Position numbers and translations under genes: made by a program
The notes under the pieces: generated by a model
What the model saw: the letters and a program-made list of their open reading frames with translations, nothing else
The model's database searches: none
What the model was told of the DNA's origin: nothing
Shown here: positions 9,252 to 17,553 of the stretch, piece after piece
How positions within the stretch are numbered: the stretch's first letter is position 1
Layout of the letters: the number at the start of each line of letters is the position of its first letter
Assembly (NCBI RefSeq): GCF_001050275.1
Contig: NZ_BBYA01000010.1
Span: forward strand, 62,001 to 126,000
DNA: 64,000 bases
DNA from: Leptolinea tardivitalis
GTDB taxonomy: Bacteria > Chloroflexota > Anaerolineae > Anaerolineales > Anaerolineaceae
Reading direction: 5' to 3'

Positions 9252-9575
9252 ATGAGCACATCATCATATCCACGTTCCCCGGCAGTTACTGAAACCAGTG
9301 GATGGGCTATTTTCAGTTTGATCGCTGGTTTATTGGGCTGGGCAGGCGTCTTTGGCATTGGTGGAGTGGCCGCCATTATCGCCGGTCATATTGCCAAGAA
9401 TCAGATCCACAACAGCGGAGGGCGCGTGGGTGGTGATGGACTTGCTACAGCCGGATTGGTTTTGGGTTATTTAAATGTCGGCTTTATGATTGCCGGCGGC
9501 TGCTTTGCTCTACTGGTCTTTGGTGGTTTGATCAGTATGCCATTATTCTGTGTCCCATTCATGAATGGGATGTAA
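9252..9575 (+). CDS. DUF4190 domain membrane protein
   Basis: 107 residues with two hydrophobic hairpins. The order AIFSLIAGLLGWAG...GGVAAIIAGHIAK...GDGLATAGLVLGYLN is typical of DUF4190, a two-helix domain common in Gram-positive and Chloroflexota envelopes, function unknown. ATG at 9252 has GGAG nine bases upstream; an in-frame TTG at 9237 lacks one. Confidence 0.8.
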   Translation: MSTSSYPRSPAVTETSGWAIFSLIAGLLGWAGVFGIGGVAAIIAGHIAKNQIHNSGGRVGGDGLATAGLVLGYLNVGFMIAGGCFALLVFGGLISMPLFCVPFMNGM

Positions 9576-9596
9576 TACTATCCAGAGGAGAAACCC

Positions 9597-9824
9597 ATGC
9601 AAGATTCACCCAATTCAATACCTGTTCCAGAATCACCCGATTTACCTCCACCGATTCCACCGGAAAAGAAAAAATCTAATAAGACCTGGATCATTGTTCT
9701 TGTAGTCGTTATTGTCCTGTGCTGTCTGTGTTCGTGCGTCGGTATTGGCATTTATCTGTGGAACAACGGCGATCAGATCATGCAGAGTATTCAGACCAGT
9801 ATGATGATTCCTGCCCTGGTCTGA
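9597..9824 (+). CDS. Small single-pass membrane protein
   Basis: 75 residues: a Pro-rich polar N-terminus (PVPESPDLPPPIPPEKKKSN) and one strongly hydrophobic helix (about residues 31-53) rich in Val, Ile and Cys (LCCLCSCVGIG), then a short tail. ATG has AGAGGAG upstream, and the gene sits 21 bases after the DUF4190 gene, so it is probably co-transcribed. I do not recognise a family; the Pro-rich head plus one helix resembles companions of DUF4190 proteins. Confidence 0.65.
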   Translation: MQDSPNSIPVPESPDLPPPIPPEKKKSNKTWIIVLVVVIVLCCLCSCVGIGIYLWNNGDQIMQSIQTSMMIPALV

Positions 9825-9851
9825 TCCGAAATTATCATTTCTCTACAAAGA

Positions 9852-9886
9852 AACCGGGAGTTCACTGAAACAAATTCCCGGTTTTT
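9852..9886. terminator. Bidirectional terminator
   Basis: AACCGGGA/TCCCGGTT stem followed by TTTTTG on the plus strand and TTTCTTT on the minus strand. It closes the plus-strand membrane-protein run and the convergent thiamine operon. Confidence 0.8.
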
Positions 9887-9891
9887 GCTTA

Positions 9892-10365
9892 TTAATTCAA
9901 TATGAATGGTATTTTCATGATCCGCTGTAATTCGGCCAGAGCCTGCCAGGCTCGGGATGTATCGACCTCATTGAGTTTCAATTCAGCAAACTCATCTTCA
10001 TCCAGCACCAATTGCCGGCCGTCTGGATAGACCAGCAAATCCAAAGCAAGATCTACATAACTGACCACACCATCTTCAAATACAGCCGGGTAAGTCACAT
10101 TGCAATACCAGCCTTTTAAAACATCGGTATCACAATCATGAATTTCAAAGATGTTATACCAGCGATCATTGAAATATTTCTCTACAAAGCGGTCGCCTTC
10201 ACGCAAAAGAATGCCGTGAAAAAGCTTGTCCGGTCGGTTGAAGTAGGCTTCTAATAAAACGCTTTCTGGCGTCCGGGATATCACCTTTCCGTCGTACCGC
10301 CAGGTTTCTTGATGATCGGTATTAAATTTTAAGACCAGAACGGTCTCCGGTTCTAATTCAGACAT
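9892..10365 (-). CDS. DUF402 (FAU-1/Ntdp-like) phosphatase family protein
   Basis: 157 residues, a single DUF402 domain: GWYCNVTYPAVFEDGVVSYVD-type core (residues about 83-105), then LDLLVYPDG and LDEDEF, the acidic residues that bind divalent metal in the family. Characterised members hydrolyse nucleoside tri- and diphosphates. It is the last gene of the thiamine operon and overlaps the 3' end of the ATPase gene by 13 bases, so translation is probably coupled. A role on thiamine phosphates is my inference and is untested. Confidence 0.8.
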   Translation of the reverse strand: MSELEPETVLVLKFNTDHQETWRYDGKVISRTPESVLLEAYFNRPDKLFHGILLREGDRFVEKYFNDRWYNIFEIHDCDTDVLKGWYCNVTYPAVFEDGVVSYVDLALDLLVYPDGRQLVLDEDEFAELKLNEVDTSRAWQALAELQRIMKIPFILN

Positions 10366-11414
10366 TGTATTTCACCAATGGGATACTCAATACGAATATT
10401 TTCACCAGTATTAAATTGCGTTTGAGACACAAAACGCAGGCTGGGGCCATTTGTTTTTATGGATAGTCTATATTTTCCTTCCAAAAAAATAGTTTCAGTT
10501 ACCTGCCCGGTAATGAGCATATAACTGCCTTCATTCTCTTCCGGATTTTTCTCGAGGGAAATTCTCATTCCCGGAACTTCGGGAAGGAGCAACAAATGCA
10601 ATTCCCTTTCTGTAGATACACCGGATCCAACAGCAAATGGGATTTCGCCAAATTGCGTGGAAATTGTATCAGATTTGCCGCCATTCTTTTCTGCAAGAAT
10701 AATGTTCCCCAGGCCGAGGAATTCTGCCACCCATAAAGATACCGGATGCCGGTATACCTGTTCAGGCGAACCCACCTGTTCTATTTTTCCACTGTTCAAC
10801 ATAATCAACCGGTCTGCAATGGAAAAAGCCTCTTCCTGATCATGCGTTACATACACCACCGGAATACAGGCTGTTCGGACAATCTGACGCAAATCATCCA
10901 ATAACGTTTGCTTTAAGGTACGGTCCAAGGCTCCCAGAGGTTCATCCAGCATTAACAATTTGGGATGCGGAGCCAGAGCCCGTGCCAGGGCAATGCGTTG
11001 TTGTTCGCCGCCTGAAAGATCCGTCACTTTACGGTTGGCAAATCCAGTCAGGTGTACCAAGTCCAACATCTCACCTGTCCGTTTTTTGATTTCACGGTCA
11101 TCCAGATTTTGCATCCGCAGACCAAAGGCCACATTCTGTTCCACACTACGATGTGGAAAAAGTGCATAATCCTGGAACATCAAACCAAATCCCCGCTGGT
11201 GAACAGGGACATCTGACATATCCCGCCCGTCCCATAATACCTGGCCGCCTTCGGCATTTTCAAGGCCGGCAATAATTCGCAACAGGGTACTTTTGCCACT
11301 ACCCGACCGCCCCAGCAGACAGACTGTCTCGCCTGAATCTACCGTGAATGAGACTCCCCTTAAGAGGGGAGCATTATCGTAGGATTTTTCGATTTGTTTG
11401 ACTTCCAGAGTCAT
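10353..11414 (-). CDS. thiQ: Thiamine ABC transporter, ATP-binding protein
   Basis: 353 residues. Walker A GRSGSGKST near residue 37, signature LSGGEQQRIALARALA near 130-145, Walker B LLMLDEPLGALD and the switch His in YVTHDQEEAF. After about residue 240 comes a TOBE-like ligand domain, as in the Fe/putrescine/thiamine class of importers. ATG at 11414 opens the normal N-terminus (MTLEVKQIEKSY); in-frame starts further upstream would overlap the permease. The substrate is assigned from the adjacent thiB, thiN and TPP riboswitch; by sequence alone an iron importer would fit as well. Confidence 0.85.
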   Translation of the reverse strand: MTLEVKQIEKSYDNAPLLRGVSFTVDSGETVCLLGRSGSGKSTLLRIIAGLENAEGGQVLWDGRDMSDVPVHQRGFGLMFQDYALFPHRSVEQNVAFGLRMQNLDDREIKKRTGEMLDLVHLTGFANRKVTDLSGGEQQRIALARALAPHPKLLMLDEPLGALDRTLKQTLLDDLRQIVRTACIPVVYVTHDQEEAFSIADRLIMLNSGKIEQVGSPEQVYRHPVSLWVAEFLGLGNIILAEKNGGKSDTISTQFGEIPFAVGSGVSTERELHLLLLPEVPGMRISLEKNPEENEGSYMLITGQVTETIFLEGKYRLSIKTNGPSLRFVSQTQFNTGENIRIEYPIGEIQCLN

Positions 11415-11437
11415 TTTGGATACCTGATTTTCAAGGA

Positions 11438-13126
11438 TTATTCGAAAGAAAAGACCTTCATCCGTTCCATGGATAATATCCCGGTCAGGCAAACAACCAT
11501 GAGGAAGGTGGCCATAGCCATAGCCTGACCATAATTTAATGCGCCCGGCTGTGAGAGGAAACGGAAGATGGCTACAGGCAATGTTGGCATTTCTGGCCGT
11601 GCCAGAAATGTGGTTGCACCAAATTCACCGAGAGATATTGTAAACGAGAAGATGGCCGCTACCAGAGCGCTCCGCGCCATGATTGGCCAATCAACTTCCA
11701 ACCAGATACGCATCGGGTTCGCTCCGAGTGTGGCAGCCGCCTGTCGCAAAGAATCTGGAATAGAAGCAAGTGCCGGCGCAATGGTCCGAATCACAAAAGG
11801 AAGCGCTACCAGGCTGTGGGCAATGGGGATAAACAGGGTGAAGCTGCGCACGTCCAAAGGCGGTCGGTTAAAAACCAGCAGGTATCCCAATCCAAGTGTG
11901 ACAGCTGATGTTCCCAGCGGGAGCATCAACAGGGTGTCCATAAAACGGGTCAATTTATTCCTGCGCCTTAAAGCCAATGAAGCCAGAGCTCCCAGTATTC
12001 CTGAGATAACCACAGTTTCCGCCGCATATACGACAGAATTCAAAGCGGCTTTTACCGGAGGCACATAAAAAATGGATTGTCGTCGGTTGATAAACAGCTC
12101 ACGGTAATAATCCAGAGTCAACCCGGTATTAATGGCAGTACGTTGACCACGTTCCGCTTCAAGCCGGGTGACAGACCGGGCTGCCAGAGAGGTCAGGGGC
12201 AGAACGAACAAGATTACCAGACCAATGACCAGTAGTATGAGTAACAGTTTTTGACGGAAATTGGCCGCTTTCATGTGCCCGGCTGCCTGCATTCGGGGAA
12301 CCAGCGGGATTTGTACCGCTTTATTAATACGAGAATAGGCGGCGCCGATCATAATCGTGCAGACCAGTTGGATGATCGAGATGATGCTTGCCATAGGCAG
12401 GTTCAAACGCTGCAATGCCTGGTAATACACCTCGGTTTCCAGTGTGGAAAAACCGGGTCCACCCAGCATGAGGATCACACCAAAGCTGGTGAAATCAAAC
12501 ATGAAAACCAGCACAGACGATGCCAGAATGGATGGAAGCAAGAGCGGGAGGGTGATTTCCGTCAAAGCTTTGAACGGCGAAGCCCCCAGCACACGGGCGG
12601 CTTCCGGCAAGCGTGAATCCATCTTCTCCCAGGCGCTGCCGGTGACTCGTATGATTACGGCTGTGTTGTAAAACACATGTGCCAGTAAAATGGCTGCCAG
12701 CGAATTGACAATGTTTATCACCGGAGTGTCAGTTCCTGTCAAAGCCATCCACCCCAGGTTGAACCACCCACGCGGCCCATACAGGGAATTAATAGCCGCT
12801 GCCGCCACCACTGTTGGAAGGATGAATGGGAGGGTCGTCATTCCCTTTAAGACTGATTTGAGTGGGAATTCATAATGGGTAAAGAGGTAGGCAGCCGGTA
12901 ATCCCACCAACAGCGTCAAAATAGTAGACAGAATAGCCTGCCAGAGTGTGAATCCGAGCGGTTGGAACACCCGTTGCCAGTTTATTGAGGAATCAACGGC
13001 CGCTTCCCAGGATTCGAGGAATACCGCTGCCAGTGGATAGAAGTAGAAGAATAATAGAAAGGCTGCCGGAGCAGCCCATAACAAAGCCGTCTGAAGGTTT
13101 TCTCGATGAAGCAGACGACTTTCCAT
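11438..13126 (-). CDS. thiP: Thiamine ABC transporter permease (fused double permease)
   Basis: About 562 residues with two BPD_transp_1 halves, each with six helices. The ATPase-contact loops with the EAA-type motif are near EAARVLGASPFKAL (first half) and QAAATLGANPMRIW (second half). ThiP and FbpB have this fused architecture. ATG at 13126 places the first helix some 16 residues in, as expected; a GTG at 13237 overlapping the thiB stop is the alternative start. The thiB-thiP gap contains a stable hairpin (see 13184). It is 23 bases upstream of thiQ. Confidence 0.85.
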   Translation of the reverse strand: MESRLLHRENLQTALLWAAPAAFLLFFYFYPLAAVFLESWEAAVDSSINWQRVFQPLGFTLWQAILSTILTLLVGLPAAYLFTHYEFPLKSVLKGMTTLPFILPTVVAAAAINSLYGPRGWFNLGWMALTGTDTPVINIVNSLAAILLAHVFYNTAVIIRVTGSAWEKMDSRLPEAARVLGASPFKALTEITLPLLLPSILASSVLVFMFDFTSFGVILMLGGPGFSTLETEVYYQALQRLNLPMASIISIIQLVCTIMIGAAYSRINKAVQIPLVPRMQAAGHMKAANFRQKLLLILLVIGLVILFVLPLTSLAARSVTRLEAERGQRTAINTGLTLDYYRELFINRRQSIFYVPPVKAALNSVVYAAETVVISGILGALASLALRRRNKLTRFMDTLLMLPLGTSAVTLGLGYLLVFNRPPLDVRSFTLFIPIAHSLVALPFVIRTIAPALASIPDSLRQAAATLGANPMRIWLEVDWPIMARSALVAAIFSFTISLGEFGATTFLARPEMPTLPVAIFRFLSQPGALNYGQAMAMATFLMVVCLTGILSMERMKVFSFE

Positions 13127-13183
13127 ATGAGTTTGCTTCCGAGAAGATCCAACAGTTACCGGATTGGTTCGAATTTCATTCTG

Positions 13184-13208
13184 GAGGGCAGGCTCATCCC
13201 CTGCCCTC
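13184..13208 (-). promoter_or_regulatory. Intercistronic hairpin between thiB and thiP
   Basis: Perfect nine-pair stem GAGGGCAGG/CCTGCCCTC with a seven-base loop and no T-run. It lies 26 bases after the thiB stop. By analogy with malE-malF it could protect the binding-protein mRNA and lower permease expression; this is inference. Confidence 0.55.
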
Positions 13209-13233
13209 TCAGAAAAAGCTGCATTTTTTAATC

Positions 13234-14412
13234 TCACTTGATAACGGTCTTCTCCCAATCTTCAATCCATTCTTCCCGATTGTTGGCGATATCAATAGGG
13301 TTCACGGCAGCCGGTTTTTCAGGCACCTGGTTGTATTTCACAAATTCTTCCGGGAGCGTAGCTTTCTTGTTGGCCGGGAACACAAACATTTGTAAGGGAA
13401 TATCATTCTGGAATTCGGTGCTCAGCATAAAATCGACAAACTTTTCTGCCAGGGCACGTTTGGTTGTTCCTTTGAGAATTCCTACAAACTCAATTTGACG
13501 GAAGCACATATTCTTCCCAACAAGAGAAGCTGTAGGGGCATCTTGAGGTTTGGGATCAGCGTAAACCACCTCAACAGCCGGACTGGTGCCGTATGAAACC
13601 ACCATTGGTCGAGGACCTTTACCGGTGGAACCACTGAATTGGGTATAGTATGCCGATTCCCAATCATTCACTACCAGCAGATCATTATTTTTCAACGACT
13701 TCCAGTAATCCAGGTAGGTATCCACACCGAATTCGTTGATGGTGGCGAGCATGAAAGCCAATCCTGGTGAACTGGTTGCCGGATTTTCAATTACCAGCAA
13801 GCCTTTATATTCAGGTTTGGTGAGATCCAGCAGCGATTGAGGCAATGCCAGTTTTTTATCAGCGAAATAAGCCTTGTCGTAATTAATACAGACGTCACCA
13901 TAATCCACAGGCAAAAGCAGGTTGTTTTTTGAAAGCTTCAAATCATCGGGAATATCTGCTAAATTGGGCGAGGCATAGCTTTCCAGAATTCCGCCGGATT
14001 CAGCGCGCGAAAAGAAAGTGTTATCTACTCCGTAGATGACATCAGCCAGAGGTGAATCTTTAGAAAGGATCGCCCGGTTGACTGTGGCACCGGCATCGCC
14101 GCCTTTGATAAAACTTAATTTGACATTGTTCTGTTTTTCAAAAGCCGTAATTACACCTTCACTGGCGGAAAAGGAATCATGTGTCAGGATGGTAAGGGTT
14201 TCAGGTGCCCCCTGTGAAGCCGGTGCTGGTTCCGTCTGAGTCGGCGCAGACGTTGCAGCAGGAACTTCTGTGGCAGTTGATTGAGTCGGTTCAACCGGCG
14301 CAACTGTGTCAGAAAGTGCAGTTGTGGGCGCAACCGTGGGTGCAGGCGCAGCCGTTGTACAGGCAGAAAACGCCAGAACGGCTATGACCATGGGGAATAT
14401 AATTTTCTTCAT
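13234..14412 (-). CDS. thiB: Thiamine-binding lipoprotein of ABC importer
   Basis: 392 residues. Signal peptide with lipobox LAFSAC (Cys about residue 18), then a Thr/Pro/Ala-rich linker to residue 65. The type II periplasmic-binding domain starts with TLTILTHDSFSASEGV and contains DVIYGVDNTFFSRA, LLLPVDYGDVCINYD, NPATSSPGLAFM and WESAYYTQF, all close to TbpA/ThiB of thiamine importers. In a cell without outer-membrane periplasm it would be anchored outside the membrane. It is 10 bases downstream of thiN and upstream of the permease, as expected for an operon. Confidence 0.9.
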   Translation of the reverse strand: MKKIIFPMVIAVLAFSACTTAAPAPTVAPTTALSDTVAPVEPTQSTATEVPAATSAPTQTEPAPASQGAPETLTILTHDSFSASEGVITAFEKQNNVKLSFIKGGDAGATVNRAILSKDSPLADVIYGVDNTFFSRAESGGILESYASPNLADIPDDLKLSKNNLLLPVDYGDVCINYDKAYFADKKLALPQSLLDLTKPEYKGLLVIENPATSSPGLAFMLATINEFGVDTYLDYWKSLKNNDLLVVNDWESAYYTQFSGSTGKGPRPMVVSYGTSPAVEVVYADPKPQDAPTASLVGKNMCFRQIEFVGILKGTTKRALAEKFVDFMLSTEFQNDIPLQMFVFPANKKATLPEEFVKYNQVPEKPAAVNPIDIANNREEWIEDWEKTVIK

Positions 14413-14422
14413 TTCAACTCCT

Positions 14423-15085
14423 CTACTTTGTAACCGGCATTATTTGCCGGGTATGAATGCAAATCAATTTTCCACGGGAAATAGTTACCTTTGCATGCCG
14501 TGAAAGCATGACATTACTTATCCCCCTGGTTTGATCGGGGAATAGTTTCTCATAGACCAGCGGATATTTCATCTCTTCTGTTTTCACATCATAGACCGGC
14601 TCGCCAACAGGCAATAACGAAACCACATCACCCGGAGAACCGGTGATTTCAGCCGATGAAGCGATCAGAAATACTTCTTCACGCCCATCATCCAGACGGC
14701 AGTTGATTTCCTGCAAGGCCGGCTGCATCAACAGGAATATATTCCCCAGAGTCTGGTCGAGCCGACCGCCAAGTGCGGCAGTAATAATGATTTCCAAACA
14801 TCCTGCTTCAACGGCATACTGAATGGCCAATTGCAGGTCGGTTTCATTTTTATCAACTGGAAACTTAAGTACCTGCGTTCCCTGTTCCCGGGCTTTTTCC
14901 ACATCCAACGGAGTGACAGAATCCAGGTCGCCTATCAACACAGAAGGCATCACCCCTAATGCAAAGAGGTGGCGCAGCCCTCCATCTGCCGCAATGCATA
15001 GATCCCCGGCTCGTAATAATTGCCTCAGACTGTTGAGATCAGTGATTTCACCGTTTGCAAAAATGACAGCTCTCTGGTTCGTCAA
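14423..15085 (-). CDS. thiN: Thiamine pyrophosphokinase
   Basis: Transfers pyrophosphate from ATP to thiamine, giving TPP; with the importer it makes a salvage route. 220 residues with all family blocks: CIAADGGLRHL, LIGDLDS, FPVDKNETDLQLA and ALGGRLDQTLGN (His of the usual GGR-DH replaced by Gln), and a C-terminal B1-binding part with TRGISNVML. There is no ATG; the frame starts with TTG at 15085, eight bases after GGAGGG. Both the TTG and this Shine-Dalgarno lie in the terminator hairpin of the TPP riboswitch, so start choice and regulation are linked. Confidence 0.9.
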   Translation of the reverse strand: MTNQRAVIFANGEITDLNSLRQLLRAGDLCIAADGGLRHLFALGVMPSVLIGDLDSVTPLDVEKAREQGTQVLKFPVDKNETDLQLAIQYAVEAGCLEIIITAALGGRLDQTLGNIFLLMQPALQEINCRLDDGREEVFLIASSAEITGSPGDVVSLLPVGEPVYDVKTEEMKYPLVYEKLFPDQTRGISNVMLSRHAKVTISRGKLICIHTRQIMPVTK

Positions 15086-15112
15086 AAAAACACCCTCCGC
15101 CGGGGGAGGGTG
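15084..15112 (-). terminator. Riboswitch terminator overlapping the thiN start
   Basis: CACCCTCC/GGAGGGTG, eight pairs, six-base loop, then seven T residues. It follows the TPP aptamer. The 3' arm carries the GGAGGG ribosome site and the T-run supplies the TTG start of thiN, so closing the hairpin would block both transcription and translation. Confidence 0.85.
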
Positions 15113-15128
15113 CTGGATTAACTCGCGT

Positions 15129-15220
15129 GTGCCTCCCTACGCCGGCATTACCCGGATCAGGTTCAGCGGGTCGAGGACTTTGCGTCCTCCTCTCAGCCTG
15201 GAAATTTCAGGCTCCCCGTA
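15129..15220 (-). promoter_or_regulatory. TPP riboswitch (THI element)
   Basis: Read on the minus strand: GGGGAGCC...GGCTGAGAGG, a variable P3 arm (GAGGACGCAAAGTCCTC), then ACCCGCTGAACCTGATC, CGGGTAATGCCGGCG and TAGGGAGGC. These are the conserved TPP aptamer boxes in order, including CUGAGA and CCUGAUC. It lies ahead of thiN and predicts repression of the whole operon by TPP. Confidence 0.97.
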
Positions 15221-15310
15221 ATCAATGTATCTTTATCTTACTCCGAATCTGTCGTATTGACAAATCCCTGTACAAATGAACAACCTACAGACTGATATTT
15301 TTTTAAAAAC

Positions 15311-16087
15311 TCAACTTTTTGGAAACCAGGGGAAGAATGCACTGGTCTTTTCCATGTATTCCCGGTAACCGGGCTTTTTCTCTGCCAGGGTTCGTTCCAG
15401 CAGGGCCACTCCGGAAATTTTTATCAGCAGGAAGGTCATCATTGCCGGGCTGAAAACAGTCCACCAACCTCCAGTTCCGAGAGCCATCACATACCATCCC
15501 CACCATTGGAATGAATCTCCAAAATAATTCGGGTGACGGGTGTATTTCCAAAAACCTGACTGCAGGATTTTTCCTTTGTTTCCCGAATCCGCCCTGAATT
15601 TAGCCAGCTGATAATCACCCCCGGCTTCAAAACAAAACCCGATGATCCATGCCAGTACGCCTGCCCCATCAAGAAACGTCAGACCTGCCGGGGTCGGTGA
15701 TGAGACGATATAAACAAGCGGCCAGCTTATGATCCACGCCAGCACCCCTTGAAGAAGAAAAACCTGGAAAAAGCTGCGCCAAACCCAGGTACGCCCATAT
15801 TGTTGCCGCCAGGCGGCATAACGAAAGTCCTCTCCCTTCCCATGGTTGCGCCAGAAAACATACCCGCCCAATCGTAACCCCCATAGTGAAACCGTGGTTA
15901 AGACAATCCATTGACGCAATCCGGGGTGGAATTGGGAAACAGAAAACGAAACCCAGACAATCAGAACAAAGAACGGTCCCCAGAAGATATCGATGATGCT
16001 GCTGTTTTTGACAATCAGACTGACAATCCATAACAGGGTAATCACAAAAAGAATAGCCAGACCCGATAAGAACCAGGAATTAAGCAT
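15311..16087 (-). CDS. DUF1295 membrane enzyme (steroid 5-alpha-reductase/ICMT-like)
   Basis: 258 residues with about seven helices. The family blocks are present: NSSIIDIFWGP near residue 30, WGLRLGGYVFWRNHGKGEDFRY near 70-90, and the C-terminal cofactor-site block TRHPNYFGDSFQWWG near 182-196. Such proteins reduce double bonds of lipids or related substrates using NADPH in the membrane, but bacterial DUF1295 members mostly lack an assigned substrate. It stands alone between the thiamine operon and the next minus-strand gene. Confidence 0.85.
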   Translation of the reverse strand: MLNSWFLSGLAILFVITLLWIVSLIVKNSSIIDIFWGPFFVLIVWVSFSVSQFHPGLRQWIVLTTVSLWGLRLGGYVFWRNHGKGEDFRYAAWRQQYGRTWVWRSFFQVFLLQGVLAWIISWPLVYIVSSPTPAGLTFLDGAGVLAWIIGFCFEAGGDYQLAKFRADSGNKGKILQSGFWKYTRHPNYFGDSFQWWGWYVMALGTGGWWTVFSPAMMTFLLIKISGVALLERTLAEKKPGYREYMEKTSAFFPWFPKS

Positions 16088-16205
16088 ACAATTTGCCTTT
16101 CTTTTCTCTGTCTTGTCTTTTGGGGATTTCTATCCCACTCAGTGATGAATAAAACTCAATCTTATTATTCCCACTGATGGACAAAAAAACAATAAAAAAT
16201 ACAAC

Positions 16206-16237
16206 ATCTCCCGTACAATGGTTCTTGAACGGGAGAT
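16206..16237 (-). terminator. Terminator after the transglutaminase-like gene
   Basis: Perfect nine-pair stem ATCTCCCGT/ACGGGAGAT; on the minus strand it is followed within six bases by TATTTTTT. It lies 37 bases after the stop at 16274. Confidence 0.6.
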
Positions 16238-16273
16238 AATTAAATGTGTCAGATATTTATACCGGGGGAAAAA

Positions 16274-16924
16274 TTAGATCTTCGGTTTATAAAGGCCGTC
16301 GTGATTCACGCCCAGCATTCCAGCCTGATACGACAACTCATCCACTCGGTTCAGTTTTTGAGCCACATTCTTGGGAATAAGAGATACCTTGCGTCGGTGT
16401 TTCAAGATTTTCTCAATTACGTCAGCGCCGGAATCATCCGCCATCCAGTTTTTCGAATCCAGAATCTGTAAATCCAGAGGAATGGTGTAATACCGCAGAG
16501 ATTTGACTCCGTCGATATTGAAATAATCCTCAAAATAAGACATGGCCAGTTCGCGCAGCGAACGGAATACCGGTTCGCGCAGACGCAACCCATTGAAGTT
16601 GGATTTTGCCACGGCACCCCACAGGCCGTCTTGTTGATAGACTGCCAGCACATGGTCATCATCTAGTCCGGCTTCTGACTGCAAATCAATCAAAATAGGT
16701 GGATACCCTAGAAAACGAAGACCCAGGGCGGCAAATAAACCTCCATCGAGACAATGCGCCAGACGGTCCTTGATTACAGTTACCGGGCATCGATTCCGGT
16801 CTTCAGGGCTGTAAGGAGTGGCATCGAGGTATGCCTGCACATCTGCCGGAGTTTTGAACGTATTAAATATATCCGATACATTTGAAGGAAGGGAATGTGA
16901 AAATGTGTTCAATTGTCTATCCAA
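16274..16924 (-). CDS. Transglutaminase-like (cysteine-protease fold) protein, putative
   Basis: 216 residues with no signal peptide or membrane helix. The core RLAHCLDGGLFAALGLRFLGYPP (residues 54-76) followed by DDDHVLAVYQQDGLWG (88-103) has the order Cys-(about 33)-His-aromatic strand seen in transglutaminase-like domains, where Cys58 and His91 would be catalytic. The third acid is not obvious (Lys107-Ser-Asn). The start at 16924 is a TTG without a good ribosome site, so the true N-terminus is uncertain. The gene is probably monocistronic with its own terminator. I infer the fold from motif spacing; substrate unknown. Confidence 0.55.
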   Translation of the reverse strand: MDRQLNTFSHSLPSNVSDIFNTFKTPADVQAYLDATPYSPEDRNRCPVTVIKDRLAHCLDGGLFAALGLRFLGYPPILIDLQSEAGLDDDHVLAVYQQDGLWGAVAKSNFNGLRLREPVFRSLRELAMSYFEDYFNIDGVKSLRYYTIPLDLQILDSKNWMADDSGADVIEKILKHRRKVSLIPKNVAQKLNRVDELSYQAGMLGVNHDGLYKPKI

Positions 16925-17005
16925 CTGGAATTTTTACAATTTCCGTATTATAACGTGAGATACATTATCATAATAATTGAAACAAAGATTTTTCATGAGG
17001 TGGGG

Positions 17006-17539
17006 ATGATTTCGACACTTTTACAACTGGGAGCCGGTGGTTTGTTGATGGTAGCCGGTAAAAAATTGTACTGGGTTGTGGTCGGCCTGTGTGGTGCCAT
17101 TGCCGGGTTGTTTATTTCAGAATTCTTTTTCCACCCTCAAACCTTGGGAGAACGTGCCCTGGTGGCTGTAGGTATCGGCGCCGCATTTGCCGTTCTCGCA
17201 CTGGTCTTGCAGCGCATTATGATCAGCGTCGCCGGATTCATTGCCGGGGGGTACCTGGGGGTTTCGTTGGTCAAAACATTAAATATCGGTGTTGAAAGCT
17301 GGGATTGGGTTATTTTTCTGCTGGGCGGCCTGATCGGGATTTTGATTGTGCATTTTCTTTTTGAGTTGTCTCTGGTGATCATCTCCAGTTTTGCGGGGGC
17401 GTCTTTAATCACCCGGGCAATCAATCTTGAAGGTGCTGCTGGATTGATCGTACTGCTTGTGCTAATCCTGGCCGGTATTGTTATCCAATCGGGTCAAAAC
17501 AAGCCCAAAGCAGCCCCGCCCGCTCCTCCAGCGAAATGA
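17006..17539 (+). CDS. DUF4203/TMEM198-like membrane protein
   Basis: 177 residues with six to seven short glycine-rich helices (LLQLGAGGLLMVAGKKLYW, FIAGGYLGVSLV, VISSFAGASLITRA) and a Pro/Ala tail. The pattern fits DUF4203, a seven-helix family related to eukaryotic TMEM198. ATG at 17006 sits just after GAGGTGGGG; in-frame codons upstream lie in an AT-rich stretch and overlap the minus-strand neighbour. It is followed after 14 bases by mscS and then by an overlapping kinase gene, so it likely belongs to one three-gene operon. Confidence 0.7.
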   Translation: MISTLLQLGAGGLLMVAGKKLYWVVVGLCGAIAGLFISEFFFHPQTLGERALVAVGIGAAFAVLALVLQRIMISVAGFIAGGYLGVSLVKTLNIGVESWDWVIFLLGGLIGILIVHFLFELSLVIISSFAGASLITRAINLEGAAGLIVLLVLILAGIVIQSGQNKPKAAPPAPPAK

Positions 17540-17553
17540 CAGAGTAACAACGT

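Noticed and set aside
10353-13126. Ferric iron importer instead of thiamine
   Set aside because: ATPase and permease alone would fit iron, but thiB, thiN and the TPP riboswitch on the same transcript point to thiamine.
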